Positions 1 through 7,936 of a stretch of 64,000 nt of DNA are shown in pieces (position 1 is the first letter of the stretch; every line of letters begins with the position of its first letter). Source of the DNA: CALDTK01 sp045110575. Lineage in GTDB: Bacteria; Bacteroidota; Bacteroidia; Chitinophagales; Saprospiraceae. The position numbers and the translations under genes are program-made. Below the pieces are notes generated by a model that was given only the letters and a program-made list of their open reading frames with translations, had not been told where the DNA came from and did no database searches. The stretch is from the NCBI GenBank assembly GCA_045110575.1, contig JBGCGF010000046.1, forward strand, positions 1-64,000, read 5' to 3'.

Positions 1-15
1 TAGGGTCTACTGATT
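1..15 (+). repeat. IS left terminal inverted repeat
   Basis: TAGGGTCTACTGATT is the exact reverse complement of 1770-1784. Identity stops after base 15. Confidence 0.9.
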
Positions 16-110
16 TATAATAAAAGCACTAACAATCAGCGTGTTAAGCTTTATTCGACTAAGGTATTATGTATGGATTTCGTATTTTATTGGCCTAAAC
101 CCTTGCAGCC

Positions 111-1763
111 GTGCTTCGCTATTCACCAGCTTCCCAACTCAGTTTCGATAATTTTTCAGTCCCTTCTCTGCAAAAGCTCAACCCAAAAAACAGGTGGGTT
201 ATTATGGCAGATCTGATTCCATGGGATACACTTTCGATGGTTTTTGTTGCAAGTCCTACTGCACCTCGACTCAATGGGCCAGGGAGGCCTACGCTTGATC
301 TTCGTCTTGTTATGGGCGCACTGTTCGTCCAGCACATAGAAGGCTTATCAGATGAACGAACTCTTGAACTCATCAACGAGAACGTTTATGTTCAGTTCTT
401 CTGCGGCTTTCCCGGTTTTCAAGTAACTCCAGCTTTTGATTCCTCCTCCTTGACACATTGGCGAGCGTGGCTCGGCGATAGCGGCGCGGCTGCACTTTCG
501 GAAACGTTGGCAGACATTTTCGAACAACGACGAATGGCTGAACGCAACGATAATTCCAGTACTGAAGAGTCTGACGATGAAGACGGCGACATTTCCAAAG
601 GAGAATCGACAGATGAAGTATCCGCAACTACTGCCGAAGACCAACCGGCTTCCAAATCACAGCCGCTTAAACCTAATCAAGGTTCCTTGCTCTTGGATGC
701 TACTTGCGCACCTGCCAACATTTCTTATCCAACAGACACTGGTCTGCTTAATCATGCACGCCTTTCACTTGAATCGATTATTGATATACTATGGAGCGCC
801 TGTGTTTTGCGGGGCTGTGCACCAAGTGCAAAACCTAGAACTTATCGTACAAAGGCGCGTAAGGCATTTGCAGGCTTTAGCCGTAAAAGAAGGCCGTCTA
901 TGAAGTTGATCCGCAAACAAAGACGTCGGCAACTCCAATGGGTTGAGCGTGACCTCAAGCATGTTGATAGCCTGTATGCTCTACTGATTGAAATCGATGC
1001 GCATCAAGATGTATTAAGCGCTGCACAATATAAGCGATTACTTGTGTGTAGTGAACTCGCACGCCAACAGCGAGAAATGCTTGACGCTAAATCTTATCGA
1101 TGTGATCATCGAATAGTAAGTCTGGATCAACCGCACATCCGTCCAATCGTAAGAGGTAAAGCCGGTGCTCGCGTTGAGTTTGGCCCTAAGTTAGATGTTA
1201 GTCTTAGCAACGGGATAGCAAGAGTTGAGGCTGCAAGCTTTGAAGCTTATCACGAAGGGTGTGTTGCCATCGCGGCGTGCGAGCGTTATGCCCAGCGACA
1301 CGGTTATTATCCGGCTAAAATATTCGTCGACAAAGCATATTTGTCGAATACGAATCGAGCGTACTTCAAGTTATGCGGAATCATTTATGTAGCTAAGCCA
1401 CAAGGCAGGCCACCAAAAGATCCCGCCAAGCGAGCTATTTACGATGCAGCTATGAGAGAAAGTCAGACCCCAGGCGAACGAAACCCAATTGAAGGCTGGT
1501 TTGGATTAGCGAAACGTCGTTATCGTCTAGGAAACTTAATGAGTCGCAAGGCGAAGCATGCGATAGGTGAATTATTCTTGGTTACCATGGCGGTCAATAT
1601 TATGGGCGAACTCGCAAGGGTTTTGCTTTGCCTCTTTTATACTTTGCATAATGCCCAAATCGAGGTATTCGGTAGCGCTAGTAACAACAGGGCAGCCAAA
1701 TCAACATATTCAAATCTTCAATGGCCAGTTCAAGGAAGAAACCTAACAATAAGAATATCCTAA
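111..1763 (+). CDS. IS5-family DDE transposase
   Basis: Transposase of 550 aa that would cut and join the ends of the surrounding IS. The N-terminal part (about residues 1-140, with NRWV, LIPWD and a helix-rich segment ending THWRAW) matches the InsH/DUF772-type DNA-binding region. The DDE triad is visible as D196 in LLLDAT, D407 in IFVDKAY and E461 in NPIEGWFGLAKRR. A strongly acidic insert at about 148-177 separates the two parts. A GTG start at 111 keeps the family N-terminus; the ATG at 204 would remove it. The frame is intact through all motifs, so the element may still be active. Family assignment is from motifs only. Confidence 0.88.
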   Translation: MLRYSPASQLSFDNFSVPSLQKLNPKNRWVIMADLIPWDTLSMVFVASPTAPRLNGPGRPTLDLRLVMGALFVQHIEGLSDERTLELINENVYVQFFCGFPGFQVTPAFDSSSLTHWRAWLGDSGAAALSETLADIFEQRRMAERNDNSSTEESDDEDGDISKGESTDEVSATTAEDQPASKSQPLKPNQGSLLLDATCAPANISYPTDTGLLNHARLSLESIIDILWSACVLRGCAPSAKPRTYRTKARKAFAGFSRKRRPSMKLIRKQRRRQLQWVERDLKHVDSLYALLIEIDAHQDVLSAAQYKRLLVCSELARQQREMLDAKSYRCDHRIVSLDQPHIRPIVRGKAGARVEFGPKLDVSLSNGIARVEAASFEAYHEGCVAIAACERYAQRHGYYPAKIFVDKAYLSNTNRAYFKLCGIIYVAKPQGRPPKDPAKRAIYDAAMRESQTPGERNPIEGWFGLAKRRYRLGNLMSRKAKHAIGELFLVTMAVNIMGELARVLLCLFYTLHNAQIEVFGSASNNRAAKSTYSNLQWPVQGRNLTIRIS

Positions 1764-1769
1764 GGAATT

Positions 1770-1784
1770 AATCAGTAGACCCTA
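1770..1784 (-). repeat. IS right terminal inverted repeat
   Basis: AATCAGTAGACCCTA is the exact inverse of bases 1-15 and lies 7 bp after the transposase stop codon. Confidence 0.9.
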
Positions 1785-1786
1785 AG

Positions 1787-2059
1787 TACGTAGAGTCCTG
1801 TAGTCGTTGTAATTGTAGTGGATTTAGAGGGTATGGTGAAGTCGAAGAGTATTTTGAAAATATATACGTCTATTGTAATGGTCAAAATACAGTCAACATG
1901 GAACTGCATACCGAAGTAAATTGCGGCGAAAGAAAATTCTGGATTAAAGCAGACACAGGAAACTCTGCTTATAACATTGAATATAGGCATGAAGCGACTA
2001 AGATCGTGAGATTAACTGCTGAAGAATCTTGCCCTGACGGTGTCATCAGGTATGATTAG
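1787..2059 (+). pseudogene. C-terminal remnant of a gene cut by the IS
   Basis: An open frame of 90 codons starts directly after the right IS end, has no start codon near its beginning and ends at TAG 2057-2059. The product is hydrophilic and Cys-containing (SCSRCNCSGF near the start; CGERKFW, AEESCPDG later), with a residue mix typical of real protein. Upstream in this frame a stop lies inside the IS repeat (1769-1771). I infer that the 5' part of the gene lies left of the IS, outside the window. I do not recognise the family. Confidence 0.5.
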
Positions 2060-2116
2060 TCTTCAAAATAATATATAGGCATCTCAGATAACTTTTTATG
2101 ATGTGCCAGGCTGAAC

Positions 2117-3346
2117 TTAATTGCAGACCTTTCTTCTCTCGGATACTTTTAGAGTTCTTGGGCCGTTGTTAATATCGTTAGAAATATCGAAATAGTAACC
2201 TTGCCAGCAATTGTCGTTGAGTACGGTAAGTCGACCATTTGTGCAGTAAAATTCTTCAATATTAGAATATCTCTTTACTCCTCTATTAGAATCAAAGAAT
2301 CCAATATATCTATTACTCATTGTAATTGCATATGGAGACGCTACAGATTCTAGTGTAAACCTTTCAGAAGCATCAACTCTGCCTATGTAAAAGTTTGTGT
2401 CTAACACCTCACCAAGAAGATCTGATTTAAAAATAAACATGCTGTCATAATTTACGTCACCAAAAACATAAGCTTGGTAAAAGTATGCTCCACTTCTGGA
2501 AGATGCAGCTGATTTTCTACTTACTGTTCTTGCCCTTCTTCTCGTTGGGTGAGATCTAAGTTTGATGTATTCTGGAGGTGCGTTCAAATTTGCCTTATAA
2601 ATTTGATATGAAAGCCCATCCAATACGCTGGATGTTACGTACATGGATGTGGCTTGGGCGTTAAATCTGATCCTAAGATCACCATAATATGATGGATCTG
2701 GGAAATCACTTAGCTCTAATTGAGCTTTTTTGAACCTTGATAACCGATTTTGAGTGTACATCACACCGAAAATTCCATCTGTAGAGTCTGCAAACAATCC
2801 TATAACTGCTATGGATCCATTAAAAGACACGTCAACATCATGTATAAATACTCCTTCAGCGTCGGGGAATAGATTTTCTGGAGCAACTCTATTTATGCAA
2901 TCTAAATAGAATAAGCCAAACCCACTGGCAAGTATTAAATTGTCTGAGCCGTATCTATAGATTCTAGGTTCATGGTCATCGTTGGATCCAGTAAAGGTCC
3001 TTCCTGCGAACTCTACCCCTTGCAAGTTATAAAGCAGGGTGCTTGTTCCATTATTATTTAGTTCAAAGATCCTTGCATGAACACCGTCACTTGATGATGG
3101 GGCAGTGTAATAAACGAGTAAATACTTGTGGTTGTTTGTTTGTACTACATCATATCCAAATCCTAAAGTGTTCTCTTCAGGAATAATTATATTTTCATAC
3201 TGGAATTGTATTTCACGGTCACAATTATAGGAGGTTTCACTATTTGTCTCTTCCTGTTCGGGTTCCCTTACTTCATCAGGTTCACACCCTATCACTAAGG
3301 CACAGGCGATCATAATAATCAGGATACTGTATTTACTCAACATCAT
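2117..3346 (-). CDS. Hypothetical lipoprotein
   Basis: Protein of 409 aa with a lipoprotein signal peptide; the lipobox LVIGC puts the acylated Cys at residue 21, followed by an acidic linker (EPDEVREPEQEE) typical of Bacteroidota surface lipoproteins. The rest is rich in short beta-type stretches with repeated Y/F, G and D and no catalytic motif that I recognise. It could be a beta-propeller-like or sandwich protein, but that is a guess. Two adjacent ATG codons (3344-3346 and 3341-3343) are both possible starts. The gene is A+T-rich compared with the region after 8 kb and stands alone between the IS scar and a 600-bp gap. Confidence 0.7.
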   Translation of the reverse strand: MMLSKYSILIIMIACALVIGCEPDEVREPEQEETNSETSYNCDREIQFQYENIIIPEENTLGFGYDVVQTNNHKYLLVYYTAPSSSDGVHARIFELNNNGTSTLLYNLQGVEFAGRTFTGSNDDHEPRIYRYGSDNLILASGFGLFYLDCINRVAPENLFPDAEGVFIHDVDVSFNGSIAVIGLFADSTDGIFGVMYTQNRLSRFKKAQLELSDFPDPSYYGDLRIRFNAQATSMYVTSSVLDGLSYQIYKANLNAPPEYIKLRSHPTRRRARTVSRKSAASSRSGAYFYQAYVFGDVNYDSMFIFKSDLLGEVLDTNFYIGRVDASERFTLESVASPYAITMSNRYIGFFDSNRGVKRYSNIEEFYCTNGRLTVLNDNCWQGYYFDISNDINNGPRTLKVSERRKVCN

Positions 3347-3947
3347 TGAAATTTAAAGCCAATTAAGCTATTTCTCAGTCAAGTTCCATCATGTATCGAC
3401 GATTTAGGGCACTAATGCGAGCCTAGACCTAATAGTGTCTCACCTCTACCCCGCTCCACTGGCCATTAACCGACTTTTTCCTTTCAACCGCACCCTTTTT
3501 GGCTTAACTTGAGACAGTTTTCTGAATTTGCGTCAAACAGGATATTCACGTGGAAGATTGGTCACTGCAGATGTGCAGACAAATACGGGTAGTTCTCAAT
3601 GGAACACCCAATCTAGTTTCATAACCTCGTTGGTACAAGTCTCTACTTTCAGCACCATACTTCTCGTCCATTAAGTATGAAGAAGTAACTTTGACATCCT
3701 CTTTGTCGGCATATCGATGGTGAAAGAGTCTGGAGTGTTTGTGAGCCCGAAAGTTCCCAGCGAGACTGCTCATGAGGTAAAAGGCTGAGCTGTATCATTT
3801 CATCACACCCCGCGTCGACATTCGAAATTGAAATCCTTTCGAGAGGTGCAACGTGCGAGCAACTCTATAGCTCATGATATTGCGACGGGCAATAGCATTG
3901 CCGGAAGACACGTCTAGTTGACTTCTTAACGCCTTCAAAGAAGGCCT
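3347..3947. other. Intergenic region, no gene supported
   Basis: About 600 bp without a convincing gene. A 75-codon minus-strand frame (3546-3773) is the only sizeable one; its His/Arg/Ser-rich product has no recognisable motif. A small hairpin, GCCTTC-AAA-GAAGGC (3931-3945), lies directly after the next minus-strand gene but lacks a T tract. The stretch may hold decayed sequence. Confidence 0.5.
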
Positions 3948-4223
3948 TTATGCTATCAAGCACCCAAGAATAACAAATACTATCCCTGTGAGAGCTGAAA
4001 TTCCCATGCAAGCGCCACATAAGCAGATTTCCCCGCCTACAAATACGATCCCAAGGATGATGAAGATAGCGGCAGCTAAGTCGGAACCAACAGAGGAACT
4101 CTGTGGAGGAGGAGCTATGACTTTAGTCGGTGGTTCTTTGTGCGGTAAACTATCATACACATAGCTCCCCATGGCGCTTGCTAATACTCCGTAGAGTATA
4201 AACTTCTTTAAGAATTTTAGCAT
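3948..4223 (-). CDS. Small membrane protein
   Basis: Protein of 91 aa with a basic N-terminus (MLKFLKKF), a first hydrophobic segment at about 9-25, a Pro-rich linker (PHKEPPTKVIAPPP), and a long Gly/Cys-rich hydrophobic region at about 47-90 that could form two membrane helices. It ends in the membrane segment. No family is recognised. It sits alone, in the same orientation as its neighbours, in the A+T-rich block. Confidence 0.5.
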   Translation of the reverse strand: MLKFLKKFILYGVLASAMGSYVYDSLPHKEPPTKVIAPPPQSSSVGSDLAAAIFIILGIVFVGGEICLCGACMGISALTGIVFVILGCLIA

Positions 4224-4372
4224 GATTTACAGTTTTTGGGTTTGCAACATCAATATAAGACGTTTGAATGGTTATTGCTATATTAATTTCCAATGGCCAA
4301 ACACCTTGTCCTCCAAGCAGGCTAGCCTCTCTTTTAGCTCAAGGGACAGTTTTAGTTTTCAATGTAGATAGC

Positions 4373-4398
4373 TGAACACTATTACCTAACCTGTTCAC
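4373..4398 (+). repeat. 26-bp direct repeat, copy 1
   Basis: Matches 7730-7755 at 24 of 26 positions. The ends form a short dyad (GAACA...TGTTC). This copy lies about 60 bp past the end of the three-gene operon 4459-7405; the other lies upstream of that operon. Confidence 0.6.
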
Positions 4399-4458
4399 GT
4401 GACGGTCCCGCAACATGCTAGTAAACTATCCAAAGTATATCGAGAACGGGCACAAACA

Positions 4459-5118
4459 CTACTTTAAAGTGACTGCTATTCCTCCTCGGACAGATGTATA
4501 CCACGAACTAGCTCCGTGAGAGAATGAAAGCCTAGTGTATAGATTAATATTTTTTTTGAGACGGAATAAGAGACCAGGTTGAAGACCGATTGAATAGAAT
4601 TGAGTTACTACACGAATTGGAATCAACATATAAACTGAATCAAGGCCTATGTTTCCTGTCAGGTTGGTACTACCTAGATTTGCTCCAATGTAATTCGCAT
4701 TTCTCATTATCCTTGATCCTCGACATACTAACTGTATATCCAGCTTAGGAGAGAGTTGCTTTGTATACCCAATGGAGATAAAATATCCTAAGTCATTTAC
4801 ATTATCAATTTTGGGCTCAAAGTTGAAAAATAAAGGTCTGTTTTCATCAGTTCTATAATAGACTAGTCCTGGTTCAGATGCACTTTCTAAGCCTTCTGCA
4901 GAGTCAAGACGATCTCCGCTAAAGAGGTTATGTTCAACTCCCAAACCAAGTTCAAGGCCTTTGGTGGAAAGCTGGGCTCCAAATGAAACGCTTCCACCAT
5001 TGAGTTTGTGATAGCTACTCCTTGTAATTCCTATTTCTGAAAATAGCTGGATGGCTTTATTCTGAGCAGAGAGCATAGTAGTGAAACCTATAAGTACAGA
5101 TAAGTATAGAAATTTCAT
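4459..5118 (-). CDS. Outer-membrane beta-barrel-like protein
   Basis: Protein of 219 aa. Residues 1-18 form a signal peptide ending MLSAQ. The mature part has alternating hydrophobic strands (VSFGAQLSTKGLELGLGVEH, YFISIGYTKQLS, IGLQPGLLFRLKKNINLYTRLSFS) and ends in a strand (GGIAVTLK), as in small Bacteroidota outer-membrane barrels. Its ATG overlaps the TAA of the preceding gene (TAATG, one shared base), which points to translational coupling. It is the last gene of a lipoprotein-barrel-barrel operon. Function unknown. Confidence 0.65.
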   Translation of the reverse strand: MKFLYLSVLIGFTTMLSAQNKAIQLFSEIGITRSSYHKLNGGSVSFGAQLSTKGLELGLGVEHNLFSGDRLDSAEGLESASEPGLVYYRTDENRPLFFNFEPKIDNVNDLGYFISIGYTKQLSPKLDIQLVCRGSRIMRNANYIGANLGSTNLTGNIGLDSVYMLIPIRVVTQFYSIGLQPGLLFRLKKNINLYTRLSFSHGASSWYTSVRGGIAVTLK

Positions 5119-5816
5119 TAGAAAGTCGTTTTAAGTTCAATTAAACCTACTCCGAAGTAAAAATTCTCCTGCAGTGAAATGTCACCTTGAAATGCTATGC
5201 CTATCAAAGTGCTTTGACTTAACTTATAAGCTAAGGAGGTACGAACTCCTCCTCGTATACTCGCAACAGCACGTTTTTCAATCTGTATGAAGGTAGGGAA
5301 AGATGTAGAAGAAGAGAATTGATTATTATATTGATACTGTCCAACGAGAGACACATCCTGATAGCTATCTATTCTAATACCAAGATATATTCCAGGTTCA
5401 GATACTAGCCTCTCGTTCCAATTAATTTTATAAGAAACTCCTGCACTTAGAAGGTAATGATGAGTGTTGTAAACGTATTTTGATCCGCTACTTGGCTCCT
5501 TGTTAATTAATAGCGAATCAATCATTTTGTCCGTTGGCACAACGTTGAACTGGCCAACAACGCCTACACTTTGAAAATTAGTAATATTTTGAACCCTTTC
5601 AGTTTCCCTCTTTCTACCGTAAAACAGAGAGGTATTGAAGCCTATCTTAGACTTTGTTTGAAAATCTAATGAGATTCCAAGTGACGGCTGATTTAATGCC
5701 ATGTCAACTGCACCATATGATATCCTTATCGAATGTTCTTGTGCTAACATCTTTTTTCCAAAAAACGTTAGCACAAGAACAAAAAATATGTATGGTGCTT
5801 TAGAAAATCGAATCAT
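5118..5816 (-). CDS. Outer-membrane beta-barrel-like protein
   Basis: Protein of 232 aa with a hydrophobic signal segment (residues 7-24, ending KKMLAQ). The rest is a run of amphipathic strands (SLGISLDFQTKSKIGFNTSLFYG, YLLSAGVSYKINW, GIYLGIRIDSYQ, LIGIAFQGDISLQENFYFGVGLIELKTTF), consistent with an eight- to ten-strand barrel and ending in Phe, as outer-membrane proteins often do. It lies 11 bp after the lipoprotein gene 5828-7405 and overlaps the next gene by one base. It may be a distant paralogue of that next barrel; I could not align them. Confidence 0.65.
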   Translation of the reverse strand: MIRFSKAPYIFFVLVLTFFGKKMLAQEHSIRISYGAVDMALNQPSLGISLDFQTKSKIGFNTSLFYGRKRETERVQNITNFQSVGVVGQFNVVPTDKMIDSLLINKEPSSGSKYVYNTHHYLLSAGVSYKINWNERLVSEPGIYLGIRIDSYQDVSLVGQYQYNNQFSSSTSFPTFIQIEKRAVASIRGGVRTSLAYKLSQSTLIGIAFQGDISLQENFYFGVGLIELKTTF

Positions 5817-5827
5817 ATTTATTCGAT

Positions 5828-7405
5828 TTAATCAGCGAGCCCCTCTCGAATAAATACGTGATAGTATGATGCTCCTGAGTATTGGGTGCCTTTACGACTT
5901 GGTAATCCCGGAAGTTGCGCATCGAGAATGTCATCACAAAAATTCACGTAAAAGTTACCTAGGAGGGCATCTCTGGATGAGTATTCAACTTCAATTTGAG
6001 TTGAAGTAGTAGTAGTAGTAGTTTCCCCACTTGCTGGATCTTCAACTTCGAATTCAGAATCGTAACCGACAGTTAGTGTAGTGGAAGAGCCCCCTCCGTC
6101 TTCATCAATGCCAATTAGATTATACAACATAGACTGGGCTGCAAGGCCCTCAGCGCACTCCCACGTTCCATTCCAAACAGTCATTGGAAGATCAAATGCA
6201 AGGTATTCGTCATTCTTGACATCTTTTTTCTTAAAAGCCAAGTACTTGGTGATCTGTCTAGGTATTGCATTCCCAATTGTTCCTCCTGCTGGGATAGTAA
6301 AGAGAACTGCATCTACTCTAATTTGACAATCGACATTGAACATTCCAGCACACCACTCCCGTCTTAAATCTTGATTGTCACCGTATCCGAAATCTATACC
6401 TGTGAAAAATTCATCACTTGCTAGATTAGTTCTTTGTGCAGACGTACAAGTTGCGCCGCGTGGCTCTAAAGTGTTAGGATCAACAGGCTCTTCAACCTCT
6501 GTACTTAAACAGAAGGAATTATACATTTGAAACAATGCAGTTCGAGACAATAGTAGTCTATTGTACTCAGGATTTAAGATATTTGCTCCATTTACAATAA
6601 TGTACTGTTGTTCATTATTTAATAGTGTGTTGGCCGTCTCTAAATTAGTCCACAAATCGAGACAGAACGTGAAATTTTCTATTGTTCCAATGGTATTGTC
6701 TTCTCTTTGTTCCGTTTTACTCAATACGGTGATAGAGCTCCTTGAATCTACAAATAAAAACACATCATCTGGTTCATCATCAAATGGCATACTTGTAATC
6801 ACGCCCGCAGGAGTGTAGTAAGTTAAGGTCTCTGAAATATCATTCTCTTTTAGACTGCTTAGTACACCCGTCACATTGGCGCCCTCAATAGAGTAGTCAA
6901 AGTTTTCGTTGCTATCTGGTATATACAGGCCTATAGAAAGCGCAGGGTATTGAAGTAATAATCCAGAAGCCAAATACCCCTCAGTGTATATTGTCTCATT
7001 TCCAAGCGCAGCAACCGCACTATTTGCTAAATGCTGTCTTAGGCTTAAGTTGTCGGTGAGTGAGGCATGATTCATTTCGACTAGTAAAGAAACTTCATAA
7101 TTTCCCGCGATGTGTCCTGCTTTAGACTGTATGTATGTTCTGAATGCAGGTAATTTTTGAGCTTCAAGTAAAATCTTTTCGAAGTCAGAAACTACAGCAT
7201 CGTAAGCACCTGTTACTGATGTTACTGATGTTACTGATGTTACTGAATTATCGTTCCTTTTTTCTAGGTTATGATTTTGCGAATCGTTAGGTGTACTCAA
7301 CCCCGCATTTAGTGTTTCTTCAGAGCAAGATTGAAATATGACTGTGAAAAAAGAACTAAGGATTATGACCGCTTTAAGCGTAGAAAGAATTTTTGTTTTC
7401 AACAT
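5828..7405 (-). CDS. Large hypothetical lipoprotein with VTS tandem repeat
   Basis: Protein of 525 aa, first gene of a three-gene operon with two outer-membrane barrels. The signal peptide ends at FQSC with Cys27 as likely lipid site. Just after the linker is a Val-Thr-Ser tandem repeat (about residues 54-65) encoded by four 9-bp DNA units. Later there are two Cys-containing segments (RGATCTSAQ, REWCAGMFNVDCQIRV), a poly-Thr run encoded by a GTA/TAC triplet repeat near 6005-6022, and a C-terminal stretch ending YYHVFIREGLAD. No enzyme motif is seen. An exported protein working with the two barrels is the simplest inference. Confidence 0.65.
   Translation of the reverse strand: MLKTKILSTLKAVIILSSFFTVIFQSCSEETLNAGLSTPNDSQNHNLEKRNDNSVTSVTSVTSVTGAYDAVVSDFEKILLEAQKLPAFRTYIQSKAGHIAGNYEVSLLVEMNHASLTDNLSLRQHLANSAVAALGNETIYTEGYLASGLLLQYPALSIGLYIPDSNENFDYSIEGANVTGVLSSLKENDISETLTYYTPAGVITSMPFDDEPDDVFLFVDSRSSITVLSKTEQREDNTIGTIENFTFCLDLWTNLETANTLLNNEQQYIIVNGANILNPEYNRLLLSRTALFQMYNSFCLSTEVEEPVDPNTLEPRGATCTSAQRTNLASDEFFTGIDFGYGDNQDLRREWCAGMFNVDCQIRVDAVLFTIPAGGTIGNAIPRQITKYLAFKKKDVKNDEYLAFDLPMTVWNGTWECAEGLAAQSMLYNLIGIDEDGGGSSTTLTVGYDSEFEVEDPASGETTTTTTSTQIEVEYSSRDALLGNFYVNFCDDILDAQLPGLPSRKGTQYSGASYYHVFIREGLAD
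7212..7246 (-). repeat. 9-bp tandem repeat inside lipoprotein gene
   Basis: Four near-perfect units of GTTACTGAT (plus strand), coding Val-Thr-Ser repeats. Unit length is a multiple of three, so slippage would change length without shifting the frame. Confidence 0.85.
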
Positions 7406-7936
7406 GTCTTTAATTTATGATTAAGATGGACCATAATAGTAACTCATCTCGTTGAGAATAACCCACTATTAACGCAAATATGTCATTGGCGTTACAAAAG
7501 AACCTTGTTTTAGTGGTCTTTAAGTTAAGGGTTGTTAGTGTAAGCTATTAAGGTAATCGTGAGAGAGTGACTGTATTTATATTTACAGGGTCGCTCAGCA
7601 AAACTCTAATCCCTTAAAATAGGCTATTTATCCTGATTAGCACAGTAGAGTCTAAATTGAGAGGGAACCTAATACTTCTTCACTGTGGATCGAGTTTTCC
7701 ATTGTCGCACAGTCTTGTAATAGCAGATCTGAACACTATTACCTATACTGTTCACCACCACCACCCTACTCGTTGGGTTAATCGCCCAATCCATCTTGGA
7801 ACATCAGTTTTTTGCGCTTTCTTAATGAACACTATGCTAGGTAAATGTTCAACCAGAAGCTTCAGACTGCTGTATGTACGATCAAGTCAATAGTACTGAA
7901 ATCGCTCAACAGAGACTACTTGTTCGTAACCTACAC
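7406..7936. other. Intergenic region with one 26-bp repeat copy
   Basis: About 530 bp between the start of the minus-strand operon and the end of the ABC exporter gene. It holds the second 26-bp repeat copy (7730-7755). Small frames here (for example 7657-7893) have no coding character. The promoter of the operon should lie near 7406-7500, but I see no clear TAnnTTTG box. Confidence 0.5.
7730..7755 (+). repeat. 26-bp direct repeat, copy 2
   Basis: 24 of 26 bases match 4373-4398; the preceding bases (TAGCAGATC versus TAGATAGC) are also similar. See copy 1. Confidence 0.6.

Larger units (their letters stand above)
1..1784 (+). mobile_element. Complete IS5-type insertion sequence
   Basis: The element is bounded by perfect 15-bp terminal inverted repeats and encodes one DDE transposase that nearly fills it. 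The left repeat starts at the first base of the window, so the left flank and any target duplication cannot be seen. If the outermost TA of each end is a duplicated TA target, the element proper is 3-1782. The open reading frame that resumes at 1787 suggests insertion into a gene. Confidence 0.9.

Noticed and set aside
119..903. Several open frames on both strands inside the transposase gene
   Set aside because: They overlap the well-supported transposase frame and have no motif or start context of their own.
1772..1990. Minus-strand 72-codon frame after the IS
   Set aside because: It begins opposite the plus-strand remnant frame, which has better residue composition; the minus frame is hydrophobic by chance of A+T richness.
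3546..3773. 75-codon minus-strand frame in a gap
   Set aside because: No recognisable motif, no promoter box, unusual His/Arg mix; not enough to call a gene.
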